Shown here: in pieces, positions 1 through 11,440 of the stretch | Numbering within the stretch: position 1 is the first letter of the stretch | Layout of the letters: the number at the start of each line of letters is the position of its first letter | From: Alviniconcha marisindica | Lineage: Eukaryota > Mollusca > Gastropoda > Provannidae | Direction of reading: 5' to 3' | Length of the DNA: 64,000 bases | Assembly: GCA_018857735.1 (NCBI GenBank) | Contig: JABMCL010002749.1 | Span: 475,001 to 539,000 of the forward strand | Made by a program: the position numbers and the translations under genes | Notes under the pieces: generated by a model | Databases searched by the model: none | What the model was told of the DNA's origin: nothing | Seen by the model: the letters and a program-made list of their open reading frames with translations, nothing else

Positions 1-1967
1 GACCGCTTCAGCCGAGATGATCCTATCGGCGAGACCTACCTCCCCCTCAACGAGATCGACCTCTCCCAGTCGCCCGTCAGCTGGAAGTACCTTCAGCCCT
101 GCAAGGACACGAGGGTGAGTCCACATACAGGAAGGTAGGGGTGGGTGGGTTAGTAAACTGACTGATGGATCCCCATCCAACGCCCACCCCCCCCCCCCCC
201 CCCCCCCCCCCCCACCCCCGGTAATGAGATCGATCGACATCTCCCCCAAGATCGACAGCTTGTAAGGACACGTGGGGATTTCACGGAGAGGTAGGGGAGG
301 GAGGGGGTTAGACTGATATCCGCCCCCCTTCCCCATGAGATCTACCTCCCAGTCGCTCGTCAGCTGGGTCCATGTGCATGATAAGTAAATTAAGTAAAAG
401 GCGGATAGCCCCTAATCCCGATTTGCTAAAGAGGCCATAAATCCAGCTCTCCTTCCGCAAGCACGAGTCGTCAGTAACAGCCACAGAAATAGCTGCTGGC
501 TTGCGTTTAATTTAAGAAAGGGAAAGACCTGTGCTTTATCAAAAATCTGAAACAAGAATAACTGGCAGCGTTCTAAAACAAGATCCAGATACAAGAAAGG
601 TTCGAAATAACGCTATTTATTAGGACAAAACACAACAACAGCAAATAGCATGATGTGTTTTGTCCTAACAGCGTGATTTTGAAGCTTTTGTGTGTTTGGA
701 CCATGTTTTACCAGCAGTGCGAGGCGCGTGACGTCTGATGGTTGGAGCTATAGGACGCATGTCTCGGAGTCTGGGGTGACTGCGCTACAACCCAACTAAC
801 AGGTCTACGGAATGGGAATCCCAGACTGGAATGTGTCGATGGTCGACATCCACCTTCGAAAACTCCTGTGTGTGTACTGCCCCGGACATGCGGGGGTGAA
901 GAGAAATGACCGAGCAGATAGACTGTTGTGCAAAGCAACACTCACAAATGGCTTTCTTCTCGGAAGGTCTGAAGTGTTGAGGAGTTTGAGACACTACCTG
1001 CGGGCACAAAGCCAAGGACATCCCACCATCGATCGCCTTGAGGATAGAGGCGTAGAAAGAGGAAGCGCTAGGCGATCTTCCTTGAAAGGACGAGAGAGGG
1101 ACCATCATCAATCAGACGAACATCGGAACTGTTTTAAAGGCGACGTTGTGGAAACGTCTGAGACAATGGGTGGCGCGCATATGGGCTTTTCCGGGCGCAT
1201 AGATACCATCTTGAACTGAACTGAACGAGTCTGTTTTCTAATTTCCTTGACCCCCACCCCCGCCATCTATGACGTAGTGATTTGACGTTGCAGTGCATGA
1301 TATTAGGCAGTGATGACGTGATTGTGTTTGATGACAGGGTAAGCTGGGGGAGTTGTTACTATCGCTGTGTTACCAGCCTAACATTGGGCGCCTCACCGTC
1401 ATCGTCATGAAGGCCAAGGAACTCAAAGCTAAAGACATCACGGGGTCGTCAGGTAACGTACCTCACCATTCCACGGCTATGAACCGTCTAATGATATGAG
1501 CTAGTTGTGAGTTAACTTGCTGTGCAACGTCCACAGTCAGCCACGCTGATCAAATCAGAGCGAGGCTCAGTAATATAATGCACAATTTATAGTCTGATTC
1601 ACTGTGATGATGCAGGTTAAAGTCTTATTCTCTGTTATGACACACGCCACGTTCTGTTTGAAAAGGAGTAAGGGGGTGAAGTTGAATGAACTAGGAAGGC
1701 AAAAACTGAACGAAGCAAAATTCGTGGCAGCAGGTGAAGCATGCGAAGCAGTGTTCTGACCTGCCCCAGGGTTAAAAGTGGCAGATCTGGGTCCTCAGCA
1801 GAGTGGCCCTTACTGACTGTGTGGGCAGAAACCCACTGTGGGGTCTTATGTAGTGCGGTGTGTAGTAGTGAGAAATGTACAAGAACAGCTAAGTTGTTTG
1901 TCCTTTGTTTAGGGGTAGGGGAGGGAGAGTCTTTCGTGCTTAAAAATGTTAACATATTGCTGTATTT

Positions 1968-2046
<79 letters not shown>

Positions 2047-5000
2047 GTTATTGTTGTGGTTTCCTTGTTTGTTTTTGTTGTTGGTGTTGTCTCACTGAAA
2101 CACTGTGGTTACTGGTGTGCTTGCATGACACAGTATAGCACATGCCCACTTGTTTTGCATGAACGCACGTTCATATCATAAATGTACTCATCATAATATT
2201 TATAGCCATGTCATATGTGCTCTCATATATAAACTTACCTTGAACCTGCTCCACGTTGCAGAATTGCTTATTCATCCCCAATTTCTAACCTAGCATCGCA
2301 GGTAATGTTGGTTAACATGTGTTGGATATTTTCAACTAATCGGTTGTTACTCGAAATGGACTGACCCTTAGCTACCCCTCCCCTCCCCATCCCTCTACAT
2401 TTTTTCTTTTCTTTTCTTTTCTTTTCTTTTCATCATCTTCTTCTTCTGTCTTCTCTTTAACCTCTCTCTCTTTTTTTCTTTCTTCCCCCCCCCCCCCCAT
2501 GTTGTTGTTGTTGGCAATGCCATGCACTCTGTTATATAACAGGTAATATTTGCAGCAGACACTTTACTTTTGGCGGCCTTCTCCTTCCAGGGTTGTTACG
2601 TTTTAGGTCACCATTCAAAGCAGACTCCAGTGGTAGGTTGATTTCCATCCAAGGGCTAGAAAGTTCACTTTGATGGTGCAAGTCTTTTTCCAGCGGGGCT
2701 TAACACTTGGATAGGGGGAAAGCTCGCTGAACAAAAGCTCAGAGGACATAAACCCACCGATGAAGTTAAATCAAGACAAAAGCCGACCATCTTATTCATT
2801 CTAGCCCACCCACTTATTCACTGAAACCTTTCTTCAAGATGACAGTGTTGACCTCTCTGTCATACTGAACATCCAACAAATTGGCAGCGTTGGCCTTTGT
2901 ATTTCATTCAAAAAGTATTTAGCATCATACAAGTTGGTAGTGTCTGTGTCATGTCATCTTCAACAAGATGGCAGTGTTGGGCTCTGTATGTCATGTCACC
3001 TTCAACATTATACAAAATGGATGGCAGTGTTATCCTCTCTATGTCATGTCATCTTCAACATCATACAAGATGGCAGTGCAGGCCTCACTATGTCATCTTC
3101 AACGTTATACAAGATAGCCGTGTAAGCCTCACTATGTCGTATCATGTCATCTGCAACATCATACAAGATGGCGGTATTCGTCTCTCCGTCTCATATCATC
3201 TTCAACATCATACAAGATGGCACTGTCTCTTTGTCATTTTGTCTCTCTGTGTCATGTCAACTTCAGCATCACACAACATGGCAATGGTGGCCTGTCTGTG
3301 TCATCTTCAACATCATACAAGATGGCAGTGTGGGCCCCGCTATGTCATCTTCATTATGGCAGTGTTGGTCTGTGTCATCTTCAACATCATACAAGATGGC
3401 GGTTTTGGCCTGTCATGTTAAACACCATACAAGATGGCAGTGTGGACCCCTCTATGTCATTTTCAAGATGGCAGTGTTGGTCTGTGTCATCTTCAACATC
3501 ATACAAGATGGCGGTTTGGGGCTATTTGTGTTATGTCATCTTCAACATCACACAAGATGGCAGTGGCAACCTACCAACTGTGCTCAACTGTACAGGGTTC
3601 AAGACTCTTTCTTTAATCCCACACCCACACTGCCATAATTTCATGATCACTGATCAAGTGCGCCAACACGAACGGTGTTTGGTCCAAAAGTTAACCTTCG
3701 TGGTGGGTTGTTGTCCATGTGTTAACTTTATTGATGGGTTGTTGTCCATGAGTTAACTTTATTGATGGGTTGTTGTCCATGAGTTAACTTTATTGATGGG
3801 TTGTTGCCCATGAGTTAACTTCAGTGGCGAGCTGTTGTCCATGAGTTAACTTTAGTGGTGGGCTTTTGTCCACGAGTTAACTTTAATGGTGGGCTTTTGT
3901 TCACGTTTAGTGGTGGGCCTTTGTCCTGATGTTAACTTTGTGGTGGGCTTTTGTCCTGATGTTAACTTTAGTGGTGGACTTTTGTCCTGATGTTAACTTT
4001 GTGGTGGGCTTTTGTCTGGATATTAACTTTAGTGGTGGATTTTTGTCCGGAAGTTAACTTTGTGGTGGGCGTTTGTCTGGACGTTAACTTTAGTGGTGGA
4101 CTTCTGTCCGGATGTTAACCTTTTGGTGGGCTTTTGTCTGGATATTAACTTTAGTGGTGGGCCTTTATCCAGATGTTAACTTTAGTGATGGGCTTTTGTC
4201 CGGTGAACTCTTGTCCAGTGGCCTTTTGTCCGGAAATCAGACTGTTCATATTGGTGGTGCGAACCTTTTTTCGTGCAGAGTATTAATGTTTTGTCGCTTT
4301 CTAATGAGATTTGGTTCGGTTCTGGAACTCTCGCACTGACATTAAGTCCATGGGGTAGTATTTACTCTTCCCACTGCTCTTGGATGTGACATTTGGTGCT
4401 CCAAAACAAAGTGTGGCTTAGAGAGCGCTCCATTTTTAGTACCTCTGGTGGGCCAGCCTTTTGGGTTTAACCTGCACTGTCCTTTGTGCCTTGCACTTTC
4501 GCTTCGTATCATTTTCCTCCTTTTGCACTTGGCACTGTACAGGGAAACCTAAAGCGAGCACTGAACTGCAGAACGCAGCATTACAGAGAAACGAGGAGAA
4601 GACACGGAGACTCAGTCTCGGAAGTCAGGCAGCTTTTTTCAGCGATAATGCACTGATGTTCAAACCTCAGTAAACTACGTCTACACAGCCCCTACAGGCC
4701 TGATGGCTGGTCTGCCTCCGTTCAGCCTGCAGTCTGTTTCACATAATTGTATATCGTACTCCAGGCAGCTAGTGGGACACGTGAGAAACGTGCCCGATGT
4801 GTGTAGAAACCACCAGTTTTTCATGAGTAAATGTTAGGTTCAGGAGTCAGTCAGCTGATGCTACCAGACGGCAAATCATTCGTTTAGCTTAGCGTGCAAT
4901 AGCCAGACGGTTTGAATTTTCAGTTTGCAGTCTGCAGGCTCTTTTGCAAAGTAAAAATACAGCTGGAAAATCTCAAAAATGTCCGCAGAAGTGATTTTCC

Positions 5001-5373
5001 ACGGTGTCAGTTATTTGACGATCATTATCGACTTTCCCAAACCGTTACCTGACTTTAATGGATAAGAATGTGAAAGGTCTTACTCACCTCACTTTTTAAA
5101 GTTGCCTAACAGTTTTGGCTTTGTGTATATACGTCTATCTCCCTGTCTGGTGCTCACAATTTCGAACGCACTCTGTGACATCCATTGGAATGCCGTCCAT
5201 TAGAGTTACAGCCATTTGAGTTCCATATGTTGGAGTACCATCCATTGGAGTGCCATCTGTTGGAGTGACAGCCTTTGGAGTGGCATCCATTGGAGCAACT
5301 TTGCCACAAGCCTGTTGAGTGTGGTAAAGGCGTTGTGGGCGGAGCCAGCTGGCGTTTGTGGGGCCCACCCGGG

Positions 5374-5428
<55 letters not shown>

Positions 5429-5442
5429 TGTGTGTGTGTGTA

Positions 5443-5518
<76 letters not shown>

Positions 5519-5523
5519 TGTAT

Positions 5524-5612
<89 letters not shown>

Positions 5613-6468
5613 GGTGGGTGTGCGTGCGCGCACACACATACACACACTCCTACCCACACGTTGATTCACCTACACATTCATTCACACGCACACATCCACA
5701 AATACACAGACGCACACCATTGCCGTACATTCTGATTTCACCAAAACCATTGCTGTGCAATCTGGCAAGCTCCTGGGCGGGTCCCACGTGTGTCAGTTAA
5801 TCAGCTCCGTCCAAAATACCTTCACCACGTCCAATGAGCTCACGGCGAAGTCGCTCCAATGGATAGCACTCCAGCAAAATCTCATTCCAATGGAGGTTGC
5901 TCCAATGGATGTCTCTCCAACGGATTTTGCTCCAATGGATGGTGCTCCAGTGGATGCCGCTCCAATGGAGGATGCTCCAGTGGATGTCATTCCAATGGCT
6001 GGTGCTCCTGTGGATGTCACCCCAATGGATGCACCATCCAGTGGATGTCACTGCAATGGATACATGGTGCTCCAGTGGATGTCACTGCAATGGATGGTGC
6101 TCCAGTGGATGTCACCTGTTGCATATGGCAGCATTATTTCAGTGCATGTGCACGTTTTTTGTTTGTTGAATTCAGTGATCTTTCGTTATTATTACTTTTC
6201 ATACATAGTATATGCTTGATATTTATTGTGTTGAACAGTATAAAAATTGATGGGATTATTCTTCTCTTTTTTCGCATTTTTACTTTTTTGTTTTGTTTTG
6301 TTTCTTTTCGTTTGGGTGTCGATTATCATTGCACATGTTTTGCACTTTTGGGGGAAGTGGGGGGAAAGGGGGGGGGACACATTGCCTTTGTTTTATCAAC
6401 TCAGTTATATCTGAAAATACTTTGGAATGACTGAAACCACAGTTCACACATACGCGTGCATGCGCGCG

Positions 6469-6557
<89 letters not shown>

Positions 6558-7464
6558 CTTCTAAGAGTCCTTGAAAATCAAATAGAAGAGGAGAAGACAA
6601 CTTAAGAGGATCATGCAATTTTCAGTTCCATGTTTTGCCACTCAGCATGATTATCATCATTGTGATTTAGCATTGCATCGATCATCTTTATGTCACTGCT
6701 TCTGGATAGACTTTCTTTATGTCACTGCTTCTGGATAGACTTTCTTTATGTCACTGCTTCTGGCTAGATTTTATTCTCAGCACATGACTGTTGTTTTTAT
6801 TCAGTGTCACTGTCGGCCCAGTTTGTGAAATGTCTGTTTCACCTCTCGTTTGCTTCGTTTTTTCTTTCCTTTTTTATTTTTTTATTTTTTTATGTTTTAT
6901 TTATCAACTCAGTACACTCAAAGGAAAAGACTGTACCTATTTGTTTCTCTTCACTTTCCTTTTCAGTGTGTGCAGGCTTCAGGCATAATTTCTAAGATAC
7001 ATTTTATTTTTCATCAGTTATAAACAGTTTTATCAACAGATGTGAATTGTTTGTCTTGCTCAATACACTTATGAATAATTTCTTTTTCACCACACAACTG
7101 CAGCGACATGAATTCCAAAATGAAAAACTCACCTCGTGTGCACTGTTTTCTATCTTCAGATCCATATGTCAAAATATGGCTGTACTTCGGCAACACAAAG
7201 GTGGAGAAGAAGAAGACGAACATCAAAATGCGCTCGCTCAACCCTGTCTACAATGAGTCGTTCATCTTCGAGATTCCGTGGGAGAAGATCCGTGAGGCGT
7301 CACTGGAGGTCACCGTCATGGACTTTGACAAAGTGGGTCGCAACGAGATGATCGGCAAGGTCATCCTGGGCTGCCGAAGCGGCCCGATGGAGACGAGGCA
7401 TTGGAACGACATGGTCGCCAAACCACGCCAACAGGTGGCGCAGTGGCATCTATTAAAAGACTGA
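1..7464 (+). CDS. SYT7: Synaptotagmin-7, 3' part (end of C2A and all of C2B)
   Basis: Three coding exons are visible: 1-114 (5' end outside the window, donor GTGAGT), 1338-1452 (acceptor ACAG, donor GTAACG) and 7160-7464 (acceptor TTCAG, stop TGA 7462-7464). Phases agree: the second exon ends on one base, completed by two bases of the third. Exon 1 gives the end of C2A ([11 protein letters not shown], then WKYLQPC). Exons 2-3 give a whole C2[10 protein letters not shown], the first calcium loop [14 protein letters not shown], the polybasic [15 protein letters not shown], the third loop [11 protein letters not shown], and the C-terminal WHLLKD of the WHxL type. SGPMETRHW and KPRQQVAQW point to SYT7 rather than SYT1, 3 or 10. 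The family are vesicle calcium sensors acting with SNAREs in slow or asynchronous exocytosis. The glutamate in GRNE, where SYT1 has aspartate, fits my memory of insect SYT7. The transmembrane segment, linker and most of C2A lie upstream. Large minisatellites fill the last intron. Confidence 0.9.
115..400 (+). repeat. Degenerate copies of the SYT7 exon-donor junction in the following intron
   Basis: After the exon ending at 114 come two decayed copies of the same junction. About 222-320 repeats GAGATCGA, then AAGGACACG, then GAGGTAGGGG, matching the exon end (AAGGACACGAGG) and early intron (GGAAGGTAGGGG). About 334-375 repeats ATGAGATCTACCTCCCAGTC and CGTCAGCTGG, matching exon codons for [12 protein letters not shown] poly-C run (187-213) separates the real junction from the copies. 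Confidence 0.6.
520..706 (+). repeat. Dispersed repeat, single copy related to the 10 kb array
   Basis: The stretch contains AAATCTGAAACAAGAATAAC, TTCTAAAACAAG, GCATGATGTGTTTTGTC and then TGTGTGTTTGGACCATG, in the same order as at about 10137-10340 (AAATCTGAAACAAGGATGAC, TTCTAAAACAAA, GCATGTTGTGCTGTGTC, CATGTGTTTGAACTATG). It is a roughly 190 bp dispersed element of unknown type. In the downstream copy its first 38 bp have become a tandem array. Confidence 0.55.
800..1228 (+). mobile_element. Non-LTR retrotransposon relic (RNase H end plus 3' tail)
   Basis: An open frame from 812 carries [18 protein letters not shown], the last motif of an RNase H domain as found at the end of LINE ORF2 proteins. 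It continues through [15 protein letters not shown] and [18 protein letters not shown]. The remaining frame then drifts. The element ends in GCATAGATACCAT followed by a short TTGAACTGAACTGAAC tail. It sits in the SYT7 intron in sense orientation. The reverse transcriptase and endonuclease are missing, so it is a 5'-truncated dead copy. Confidence 0.7.
1971..2041. repeat. (CT)n microsatellite
   Basis: About 35 uninterrupted CT units in the last visible SYT7 intron, followed by a T/G-rich stretch and, at 2401-2430, a short (TTTTC)n run. Confidence 0.95.
2830..3571. repeat. Minisatellite, about 40-60 bp units, SYT7 intron
   Basis: About 15 degenerate copies of a unit built from ATCTTCAACATCATACAAG, ATGGCAGTGTTGG and CTATGTCATGTC. 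Unit length varies because whole sub-blocks are missing in some copies. Open frames across it are by-products of the repeat and have no coding support. Confidence 0.9.
3690..4236. repeat. Minisatellite, about 30 bp units, SYT7 intron
   Basis: About 18 copies of a unit built from GTGGTGGGCTTTTGTCC and GATGTTAACTTTA. The left copies carry TTGTTGTCCATGAG instead, so two subtypes occupy the two halves of the array. Confidence 0.9.
5170..6122. mobile_element. Foldback-like inverted repeat with minisatellite arms around (TG)n
   Basis: The left arm (about 5170-5375), read on the minus strand, matches the right arm (about 5765-6122) on the plus strand. Both run from a GGGTCCCAC-like block through CTCCGCCCA / CTCCGTCCA, CCTTTACCACACTCAA / CCTTCACCACGTCCAA and AAGTTGCTCCAATGGATG / AAGTCGCTCCAATGGATA, into tandem copies of a 15-21 bp CTCCAATGGATGTCA-type unit. 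Both outer ends finish at ATGGATGTCAC. The centre is (TG)n plus about 130 bp of unrelated sequence. No transposase or clear target-site duplication is visible. It could be a foldback DNA element or a rearranged minisatellite. Confidence 0.5.
5376..5607. repeat. Long (TG)n microsatellite
   Basis: About 230 bp of TG with a few TATG and GAG interruptions, forming the core between the two inverted arms. Its CVCVCV and HTHTHT open frames are not genes. Confidence 0.97.
6463..6555. repeat. (CG)n(CA)n microsatellite
   Basis: A short CG run passes directly into about 38 CA units in the SYT7 intron. Confidence 0.95.
6686..6776. repeat. Three-copy 29 bp tandem repeat
   Basis: The block TTTATGTCACTGCTTCTGG plus ATAGACTTTC occurs three times in tandem, the last copy diverging into ATTTTATTC. 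Confidence 0.9.
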
Positions 7465-8519
7465 CCGTCATGCCCCCCACCCTCCCCGCCACCATCAACC
7501 CTAGTGTTTATTCAGCGGTAGCTCGGATGCAGGGGTGACCTTTTCTTTTTCCTTGACCTGGAGAATGGTGGACTCGGTTTGCAGCCAAGGCCGAGGAAAC
7601 ATGCACTCCACAACCTCAAGAGCAGGCTTTGTTCCGTCAACTCAGCGTCATTCGTCCGAGTTTTGCTGGGCTTGTATACAGTGCCATTGCACTTAAGCCA
7701 TCTCTTGGAGGAAACACAGAAAGGAGTATTAAGGAGTAGTAATGTATTTCCCAGCCAAACAAGAGGACGGGTGTGATACAGTTATTATTCAGTGGTGAAA
7801 CACTGGTTTTGCAATGAATATATCAAAGCCAGTTGCAGTGGAATACAGAATATACCCATTGGTGTATTCAACACCACTGGGTTTGTGTTGGGTGTGATCA
7901 AAATCAGCTGCCATGAAAAACAGGTGATGTTCAGTGATGTGGGCCGTTGGTTTTGTGTTGAATATGATCAGAACCAGCCAACGTCAGCAGGGCGGCATAC
8001 TGGATGAGCACCAGATGGAGCAGAAAGTAGGACAGCTGTGGAAACAATGTGATACTGAAGCCATGCTCTCGGGCACAGCTGCTTGGAGTGAGAACCCTTG
8101 TGTCTTGGTATAGTCGTTGTGTGTTGACACCAGAGACAAACATCCCCATCACAGTGTCATTTAACAGTAGTGCAGTCGTGCCGCACCCATGCCTAGAGCT
8201 CATTACCATTCCCTGCTTGTGCCAGACCTCACCTGTCAGTACCGTGACAACACTATCCAGCGTCACTCATCCCTCATTGTTGTGTGACGGGTGTGAAATC
8301 CAGTGAAAGCAGCACCCATGTTTTGGGGGGAATTTGTTTCCCTTTCAGTTTGAAAACGGTTCGTTTTCTGCTGTGTGAACATGAACGTGATGATGACGCT
8401 CGGCCCCTTATTGCTCCTGAGCCATCAAGCAACAACAGTGTGACATTGTCATCCTTCCATTGTCAAAATGTCTGGAAAAGTGGAGAGGAGACTCTTGCAG
8501 CAATACAAACTGATTCCAT
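7465..8519 (+). other. SYT7 3' flank / probable 3' UTR, no gene seen
   Basis: Sequence after the SYT7 stop holds no recognisable coding signal. About 7790-8000 has loosely repeated blocks (GGTTTTGTGTTG, ATGATCAGAACCAG). I saw no clear AATAAA close to the stop, so the transcript end is not placed. Confidence 0.5.
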
Positions 8520-8946
8520 GAGACATGTCTGTTTCTGTGCTCCACAGAGCTCTCAACATGTCAGTTTCTGTGTTCCACGGAGCTCTCAACTTGTCTGTTT
8601 CTGAGTTCCACAGAGCTCTCAACTAGTCTGTTTCTGTGTTCCACAGAGCTCTCAACGTGTCTGTTTCTGTGTTCCACAGAGCTCTCAACGTGTCAGTTTC
8701 TGTGTTCCACGGAGCTCTCAACTTGTCAGTTTCTGTGTTCCACAGAGCTCTCAACTTGTCTGTTTCTGTGTTCCACAGAGCTCTCAACGTGTCTGTTTCT
8801 GTGTTCCACAGAGCTCTCAACGTGTCTGTTTCTGTGTTCCACAGAGCTCTCAACGTGTCTGTTTCTGTGTTCCACAGAGCTCTCAACATGTCTGTTTCTG
8901 TGTTCCACAGAGCTCTCAACGTGTCTGTTTCTGTGTTCCACAGAGC
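8520..8946. repeat. 33 bp minisatellite downstream of SYT7
   Basis: Thirteen copies of a 33 bp unit made of CACAGAGCTCTCAAC, GTGTCTGTTTCTGTGTTC and rare variants (CACGGAG, CTTGTC, GTCAGT). Because 33 is divisible by three, long frames stay open on both strands (FHRALNVSVSV on plus, LRALWNTETD on minus). These are array artefacts. It probably lies in the SYT7 3' UTR or just beyond. Confidence 0.95.
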
Positions 8947-9659
8947 TTACACATCAGGCTGTATCATTCCCCTTAGCTGAACTTTGAAGCAACTCCATGC
9001 AGATGCTGTATTGATTGATCAAATGGCCAAAGTTGTGGCCAGCCAAAGCATTCAGTGACTGATATTTGTGTCAGTGGATTGCTGAAGTAAAGCATGACCG
9101 ATAAGTCTATGAAATACCGAAGTAAAGAACAAAGTAGACTAGGTCTCTCTGCCTTTGTTTGCCAACTATTGTTTGGAAATGAAACTTCACACAAAATGAG
9201 AAAATTGTCTTGTGTACTTCATACACTTCATCGTCATGTGTAATTACACTTATTTGATTTTTTTATTGATTTTTTCTGCATCAATGCATGCGTACTGATT
9301 CATGTTATGGGAGTAATCAGTTCTCTGACCCATCAAAAAGTAGTATCAAAGGTAAATATGGACAAAAATACGTACACTAATTATCAGTACTGACAGTTGT
9401 ATTGACAGATATATATACCAGATGGTACAATTATAGATATACCAAATGTGATGACATTATGTTTTTAGTGTTCGCAATAGTCACAGGCCAGCAGAACTAA
9501 TGCTGGATTTTGCAGCAGTGTTAATCAGTTCCAGCATCACTGGGCTTTCCATTCTCAGTAATTCAGTAATCATCAGTCTAAGAAGCTTAACGATCTCTTT
9601 AATGGTGTGGTGATTAGTGTGGGGCAAGTAGTCTTACAAAGCACAAAGCAGTGAAATTA

Positions 9660-9900
9660 TAATTCTCCATCCCTTGCCCCCCCCCCCCCCCTGAACATTA
9701 CATAATCCACTAGTTGGGACCCTCCCACCCACTAGTTGGGACTGCCCCTCCCCCCCCCCCCCACCCCTACCCCACTGAAGAATGTTACATAAGACACTGC
9801 TTGGGATCCCCACCTCCCCACCCCTCTTTGCAGTATGTCCATAACTCACTGGTTGCAATTAAACGTCCCCCCCTCCCCCTCCCACCCCACCTTTTATGGA
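9660..9900. repeat. C-rich tract with repeated CACTAGTTGGGAC blocks
   Basis: Several poly-C runs of 8-16 bases are separated by related blocks CACTAGTTGGGAC, CACTGCTTGGGATC and CACTGGTTGCAATTA, so this looks like a decayed C-rich minisatellite. Confidence 0.7.
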
Positions 9901-9976
9901 CCTTGTTTCGTTATTCTGTTAACTACATTTGCAGCTTATTAAGGGGAAGTAGTTGATGATCACAAACCTATGCAGT

Positions 9977-10340
9977 GAAAACTAAATCTGAAACAAGGAT
10001 GACTGCTAGTGTTCTAAAACTAAATCTGAAACAAGGATGACTGCTAGTGTTCTAAAACTAAATCTGAAACAAGGATGACTGCTAGTGTTCTAAAACTAAA
10101 TCTGAAACAAGGATGACTGCTAGTGTTCTAAAACTAAATCTGAAACAAGGATGACTGCTAGTGTTCTAAAACTAAATCTGAAACAAGGATGACCGATACA
10201 GCAACAACATTCTAAAACAAAGTCTGAAACAAGGATGACTAATAGCACTCTAAAACAAAAAGCATGTTGTGCTGTGTCTTAAATAAGAACTCTTTAAATG
10301 TTCTTTTTAACCTTTCATGTGTTTGAACTATGTAAAGAAA
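9977..10340. repeat. 38 bp minisatellite inside a dispersed repeat
   Basis: Seven copies of a 38 bp unit (AAATCTGAAACAAGGATGAC then TGCTAGTGTTCTAAAACT). The last two are diverged and lead into flanking sequence that matches 600-706. The array therefore grew from the first part of an existing dispersed repeat. Confidence 0.85.
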
Positions 10341-10744
10341 TAACAGCTAAAAAAACCAAAAAAACTGTACAAGCATTTACTGTAGGATGTGCTGGTACCG
10401 ATGGCAAGACAACTGCAAATTGTTGACAGCAAAGGTTGATTGAATATTGTTCTAAACCACAAATTTCTGTTTTCTAGTATTTTTTTCTTTTTTGTTGATG
10501 TACATTATACACATACATGTGTATACATTTCCAGTCAAATTGGATTCTGCGTGATTATATTTCTTCTGTTTTTGTTTGCTTGTTTCTTGTTGTTGTTGTT
10601 GGTTTTTTGTTGTTGTTGTTGTTTCAGTTGATTGCTCAAATGTAGCTGCATTTAGACACAGCATCTTTTTTATTCATTCTTTGTGATTGGAACTGTGTAA
10701 GAGGAAGAACTACACACGTATTTCATTATACCAGTATTGTTTAC

Positions 10745-10990
10745 TGTTATACAATACAATATAACTTTATTGCCCAGTGTCAATACAATTGCACAAGGAA
10801 TGTTTTGTGGTGCCAAGTACACTCATCACACATTCACTCCAATCATAAAACGTTAAATTACAAGCAGCAAATAAACATCCAGGTAAAAAGTCATTCCTAG
10901 GTATAATACTAGAAGCAACAGGCTGTTCATAGAGTTGAGCTACTGAGATCACACACTCACTATCAAAAGTACCATACATGCGCATTCACA
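10745..10990. repeat. Possible SINE-like dispersed repeat
   Basis: It begins with ATACAATACAATATAACTTT followed by ATTGCCCAGTG, a motif partly echoed at about 41318-41345 (AGATACAATGCAATACAAG, TTTACTGCCAAGTG). The two stretches may belong to one repeat family. Similarity beyond the first 60 bp is weak. Confidence 0.35.
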
Positions 10991-11007
10991 CCCCTCATAA
11001 TTATTGA

Positions 11008-11440
11008 CTGTTCTGATATAGCGCTATTCTGTGCTCTCAAGCAGAATCACTGTTCTCCTGTTGCATGCAATTCTGAATGAGTGACTAACATTTTTATAGA
11101 GCATTTTTTGAATATACACCAAAATAATGTACTTACAGAGCTGTCTGATTATTACATGGCTTGTGCCACGTGAAACTGCTGCCATCTTGGCGTGTGTTCT
11201 GTGTACACCATAAACCATTTACAGTGTCACTTCATTTGAAGCCATACATGTAGGGTGCATGTGTTTAGCTGCAACCTGCCACCTGCACTTTTGGCAGAAT
11301 GACCAGGATATTGAAATAGGAGTCAGCACAGAAAGCTGACCCTAGAGATGAAAATGTTGCCATCACTCCTGCCAGGACTTGAACCTGCAACCTTTCGATC
11401 ATGAGTCTGATGCTCAACCACTGAGCCGCCACACTCCCCT
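11008..11440 (-). mobile_element. tRNA-derived SINE, family B, old copy
   Basis: This copy aligns along its length with those at 16985 and 21349: the 3' part ATAGCGCTATTCT at left, the body with CACCTGCACTTTTGGCAGA, and at right the tRNA-like head on the minus strand (GGTTCAAGTCC B-box type, CTCAGTGGTTGAGC A-box type). It is more diverged than the other copies and lacks the CTTTTACGTGCTACTG block. Confidence 0.8.

Noticed and set aside
5135..5735. Long CVCVCV / HTHTHT open frames
   Set aside because: Pure translation of (TG)n / (CA)n; no start context, splice sites or homology.
8623..8980. Proteins made of FHRALNVSVSV or LRALWNTETD repeats
   Set aside because: The 33 bp minisatellite is divisible by three, so frames stay open by arithmetic.
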